IMG/VR virus record: IMGVR_UViG_3300005613_000286
Span: 1 to 30,532 of that record
DNA from: a virus
Reading direction: 5' to 3' (one strand)
DNA length: 30,532 nucleotides
Made by a program: the position numbers and the translations under genes
In this document: positions 29,203 through 30,532 of the stretch, piece after piece
How the letters are laid out: every line of letters starts with the position of its first letter
Numbering within the stretch: the first letter of the stretch is position 1
Notes under the pieces: generated by a model
What the model was told of the DNA's origin: nothing
Databases searched by the model: none
Seen by the model: only the letters and a program-made list of their open reading frames with translations

Positions 29203-29508
29203 TCAGAAAGGAGTGACGTTTGTGTGTACTGCAAGTTGAGAATGACCGGCTTTAAGTGTTACCGGCTGGTCGATAAACTTATGGCGGATGTTGACATCGC
29301 CACTAATCCAACACTCGACAGCTTGAATGCGTCGAGCTGACACTTTCTTGTAGGAAACGTTGGACGAATAGATTAGTTCGCCCTGCACGAATTCACCATG
29401 AAAGTTGGTGAATCCAGGAACACGAACGTCATCGACAAACCTGAATAGTTCGCCGTTTTCGAGATGTTTGAGACGCAATTGTTGCGTGTGATGATACTTT
29501 GCAGTCAT
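29203..29508 (-). CDS. Small unknown early-type protein
   Basis: The product is 101 residues, beta-rich in appearance (LENGELFRFVDDVRVPGFTN, VSARRIQAVECWISGDVNI). An AGGTGA ribosome site lies 12 nt before the ATG, inside AACAGGTGAA, a sequence nearly repeated before the first gene of the cluster at 30166. No family is recognised. Confidence 0.68.
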   Translation of the reverse strand: MTAKYHHTQQLRLKHLENGELFRFVDDVRVPGFTNFHGEFVQGELIYSSNVSYKKVSARRIQAVECWISGDVNIRHKFIDQPVTLKAGHSQLAVHTNVTPF

Positions 29509-29560
29509 GATGAAGTTTCACCTGTTAAAGAACACAAATAGGCCACAAATAGTGACCAAA

Positions 29561-29604
29561 CCTAGGCAGGGGATTCGATCCCCCGCGTCTCGCTTGAGCC
29601 TAGG
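29561..29604. other. tRNA-like stem structure without D and anticodon arms
   Basis: CCTAGGC (29561-29567) and GCCTAGG (29598-29604) form a 7-bp closing stem. Inside lies GGGGAT-TCG-ATCCCC, which on the minus strand reads GGGGGATCGAATCCCCT, close to a tRNA T arm. The rest is only 13-14 nt, too short for a tRNA. It overlaps the stop codon of the gene at 29600. It may be a terminator, a processing signal or a tRNA-derived remnant or attachment-like sequence. Confidence 0.45.
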
Positions 29605-29854
29605 TGTGAGATTGGCCGTTAGGACTGACTGAACCATAAAGCCCACAATTAGGAAGTACGCCAAACAGAAACACTTCGCGACTGTCAGAGTTAATCTGCT
29701 CAGCCATAGGTTTCATTTCAAGCAAAAGATCACGCACAGACTTAGATTGTCGGCACGATTCGATTGCAAACCACTTCCATTGTGCGTCCGTGAATAGATC
29801 ACAAACGTCAGAATCTAGGTCGTCGTTAATGACAACGGGAGCACGATAAAGCAT
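29600..29854 (-). CDS. Small unknown early-type protein
   Basis: The product is 84 residues from the ATG at 29854; a TTG at 29872 would add six. It contains APVVINDDLDSDVCDLFTDA then QWKWFAIESCRQSKSVRDLL, and ends with a Gly/Ser/Asn-rich tail (GVLPNCGLYGSVSPNGQS). No family is recognised. The gene lies 14 nt after the one ending at 29869. Confidence 0.62.
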   Translation of the reverse strand: MLYRAPVVINDDLDSDVCDLFTDAQWKWFAIESCRQSKSVRDLLLEMKPMAEQINSDSREVFLFGVLPNCGLYGSVSPNGQSHT

Positions 29855-29868
29855 GGTGTTAATCAAAA

Positions 29869-30081
29869 TCAAAGTGAATAAGAATCGCCACGAGAATCGA
29901 CCAGATTGTCATAAATATCCTTGGCATTCTCAGTAAGTGATTCGTAACGAAGAAATGGACTCGGTTTGAAATACTCGAGCATCCGGCTCAAACGGTAATA
30001 AAAGTCTGAACCTTGGCCAGCGTGGTAATTAGTGAAGAACAAATAGTAAGCTTCACAAATGTCGAAACGATCGAAATACAT
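29869..30081 (-). CDS. Small conserved early-type phage protein
   Basis: The product is 70 residues from the ATG at 30081, beginning MYFDRFDICEAYYLFFTNYH then FYYRLSRMLEYFKPSPFLRY and LTENAKDIYDNL. This pattern (FDRFDICEAYY, ending NA--IYD-L) is one I recognise from many small phage proteins of unknown function. A longer frame to 30141 would overlap the 26-residue gene and adds atypical residues. It lies 4 nt after that gene. Confidence 0.75.
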   Translation of the reverse strand: MYFDRFDICEAYYLFFTNYHAGQGSDFYYRLSRMLEYFKPSPFLRYESLTENAKDIYDNLVDSRGDSYSL

Positions 30082-30085
30082 AATT

Positions 30086-30166
30086 TCAGCGGAGTTTGGT
30101 GGACTTATGGGTGCGAGTTTGCATTGCAGCTTGACGTGCAATGGCTTGAAGTTGTGCAGCAGTCAT
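30086..30166 (-). CDS. Very small protein (26 residues), first gene of the cluster
   Basis: The frame begins MTAAQLQAIARQAAMQTRTH and ends KSTKLR. An AGGTGA ribosome site lies 8 nt upstream, and the next gene follows after 4 nt. The peptide is helical and basic. Its good ribosome site right after a terminator-like hairpin suggests it could act as a leader peptide. No family is recognised. Confidence 0.48.
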   Translation of the reverse strand: MTAAQLQAIARQAAMQTRTHKSTKLR

Positions 30167-30187
30167 GAAAATTCACCTGTGATGTAC

Positions 30188-30209
30188 AAAAAAGAGGGTA
30201 ATTACCCTC
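30188..30209 (-). terminator. Terminator-like hairpin just upstream of the early cluster
   Basis: GAGGGTAATTACCCTC (30194-30209) is a perfect 16-bp palindrome. On the minus strand it is followed by six U (30193-30188), then the ribosome site and ATG at 30166. Only about 20 nt separate the U-run from the ATG, so no promoter fits between them. Confidence 0.7.
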
Positions 30210-30393
30210 AGAGAGTGAGCCTGAATAACAGGAATCACTCTGGGAGAGAATCACGCAAAACGTGAAGATCATAAATGATCTATCTTAAATAAGACATAAC
30301 CTATTTAATTGTCTGTTAAGTGTTACCTGGCTCCGCCACCCTACTAGAGGGATTTTGCCAGGATAACAAAAACAGTGGACAGAGCGCACTTAG
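30210..30393 (-). promoter_or_regulatory. Structured leader or intergenic region with stacked hairpins
   Basis: No gene is seen. Perfect inverted repeats follow one another: AGAGTGA/TCACTCT (30212-30241, with CCTG/CAGG inside), TCACG/CGTGA (30251-30265), AGATCAT/ATGATCT (30266-30281), and CCTGGC/GCCAGG (30326-30362, with CCCT/AGGG inside). Together with the terminator at 30188-30209 this resembles a regulated leader. A replication origin or small RNA gene is possible. Confidence 0.5.
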
Positions 30394-30417
30394 TTAATCA
30401 ATTGACACCAAGTGCGC
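30384..30417. repeat. Inverted repeat at the end of the right-most partial gene
   Basis: GCGCACTT (30384-30391) and AAGTGCGC (30410-30417) form a perfect 8-bp stem with an 18-nt loop. It spans the stop codon of the partial gene at 30394. It could be a weak terminator or part of the structured region to its left. Confidence 0.45.
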
Positions 30418-30531
30418 GGATTCCGTCCAGAAATTGCGTCCAATCCAGTTTGGCCGTGGTTGAAAACCGTTGGCATCACTGAAGTTTGGATTGTCGCGTA
30501 ACTGCATTAAACACAGGTACGCGAATGGTGA
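30394..30531 (-). CDS. Partial unknown gene running off the right edge
   Basis: A minus-strand frame is open from the window edge to a TAA at 30394, about 45 residues. It reads MQLRDNPNFSDANGFQPRPN then WIGRNFWTESAHLVSID. The rich and varied composition suggests coding, but an alternative frame ending DWTQFLDGIRALGVN also looks protein-like, although it has no start codon in the window. The frame is therefore uncertain and the function unknown. Confidence 0.35.
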   Translation of the reverse strand, partial: SPFAYLCLMQLRDNPNFSDANGFQPRPNWIGRNFWTESAHLVSID

Positions 30532-30532
30532 C

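Noticed and set aside
29555-29610. Complete tRNA gene
   Set aside because: The distance between the closing stem and the T-arm-like hairpin leaves no room for D and anticodon arms on either strand.
30394-30532. Alternative frame ending in FLDGIRALGVN at the right edge
   Set aside because: It looks protein-like but has a stop upstream and no start codon inside the window, so the other frame was preferred with low confidence.

Overview
The window reads as part of a double-stranded DNA tailed bacteriophage genome: dense, mostly overlapping small genes, long co-directional blocks, lysis and tail-accessory genes, a phage replication set and several HNH-type genes. The best host clue is a 79-residue protein at 12833-13072 that aligns without gaps over about 50 residues with NblA, the phycobilisome-degradation adaptor of cyanobacteria. 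With the weak use of Shine-Dalgarno sites in the leftward block, this points to a cyanophage. The host assignment is inference. There is no integrase, CRISPR array, rRNA or complete tRNA.

Left part (1-7.6 kb), mostly plus strand, looks like the end of a late module. It starts inside a reverse transcriptase of the diversity-generating retroelement (DGR) type, followed by a tail-fibre-assembly chaperone-like gene, two HNH endonucleases, a run of five tiny Lys/Arg-rich proteins, a membrane protein next to a two-domain endolysin (GH24 muramidase plus C39-like peptidase), and several small unknown genes. Three of these genes carry a near-identical AT-rich motif 15-17 nt before their start codons, with a looser match before a fourth; it may be a late promoter element. 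A few minus-strand genes are interspersed, including a short holin-like protein and a truncated relative of it beside an HNH gene.

Middle part (7.6-24.8 kb), almost entirely minus strand, is the replication and metabolism block. Reading leftward from a near-consensus sigma-70 promoter at 24753-24781, it holds a four-gene module (small coiled coil, long helical protein, MoxR/RavA-type AAA+ ATPase, ViaA-like VWA protein), two unknown genes, family A DNA polymerase, three small accessory or repeat proteins, an HNH/HTH-like protein, an SSB-like protein, an unknown protein, a rho-independent terminator, a methyltransferase-like fragment, a PD-(D/E)XK nuclease and a 926-residue primase-helicase. 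The nblA-like gene is the only plus-strand gene in this block and shares a terminator with it.

Right part (25-30.5 kb), again mostly minus strand, contains a dCTP deaminase-like gene, a MarR-like regulator divergent from a small membrane protein, and about fifteen very small early-type genes. These include two paralogous proteins of about 55 residues, a small secreted YHCH-motif protein and a Cys-rich protein. They are preceded by a 200-nt stretch packed with inverted repeats that ends in a terminator-like hairpin just before the first start codon.

The most unusual content is the phage-borne RavA/ViaA-like module and the nblA-like gene. The structured leader, and two cases where a terminator sits directly upstream of a start codon, deserve experimental attention.
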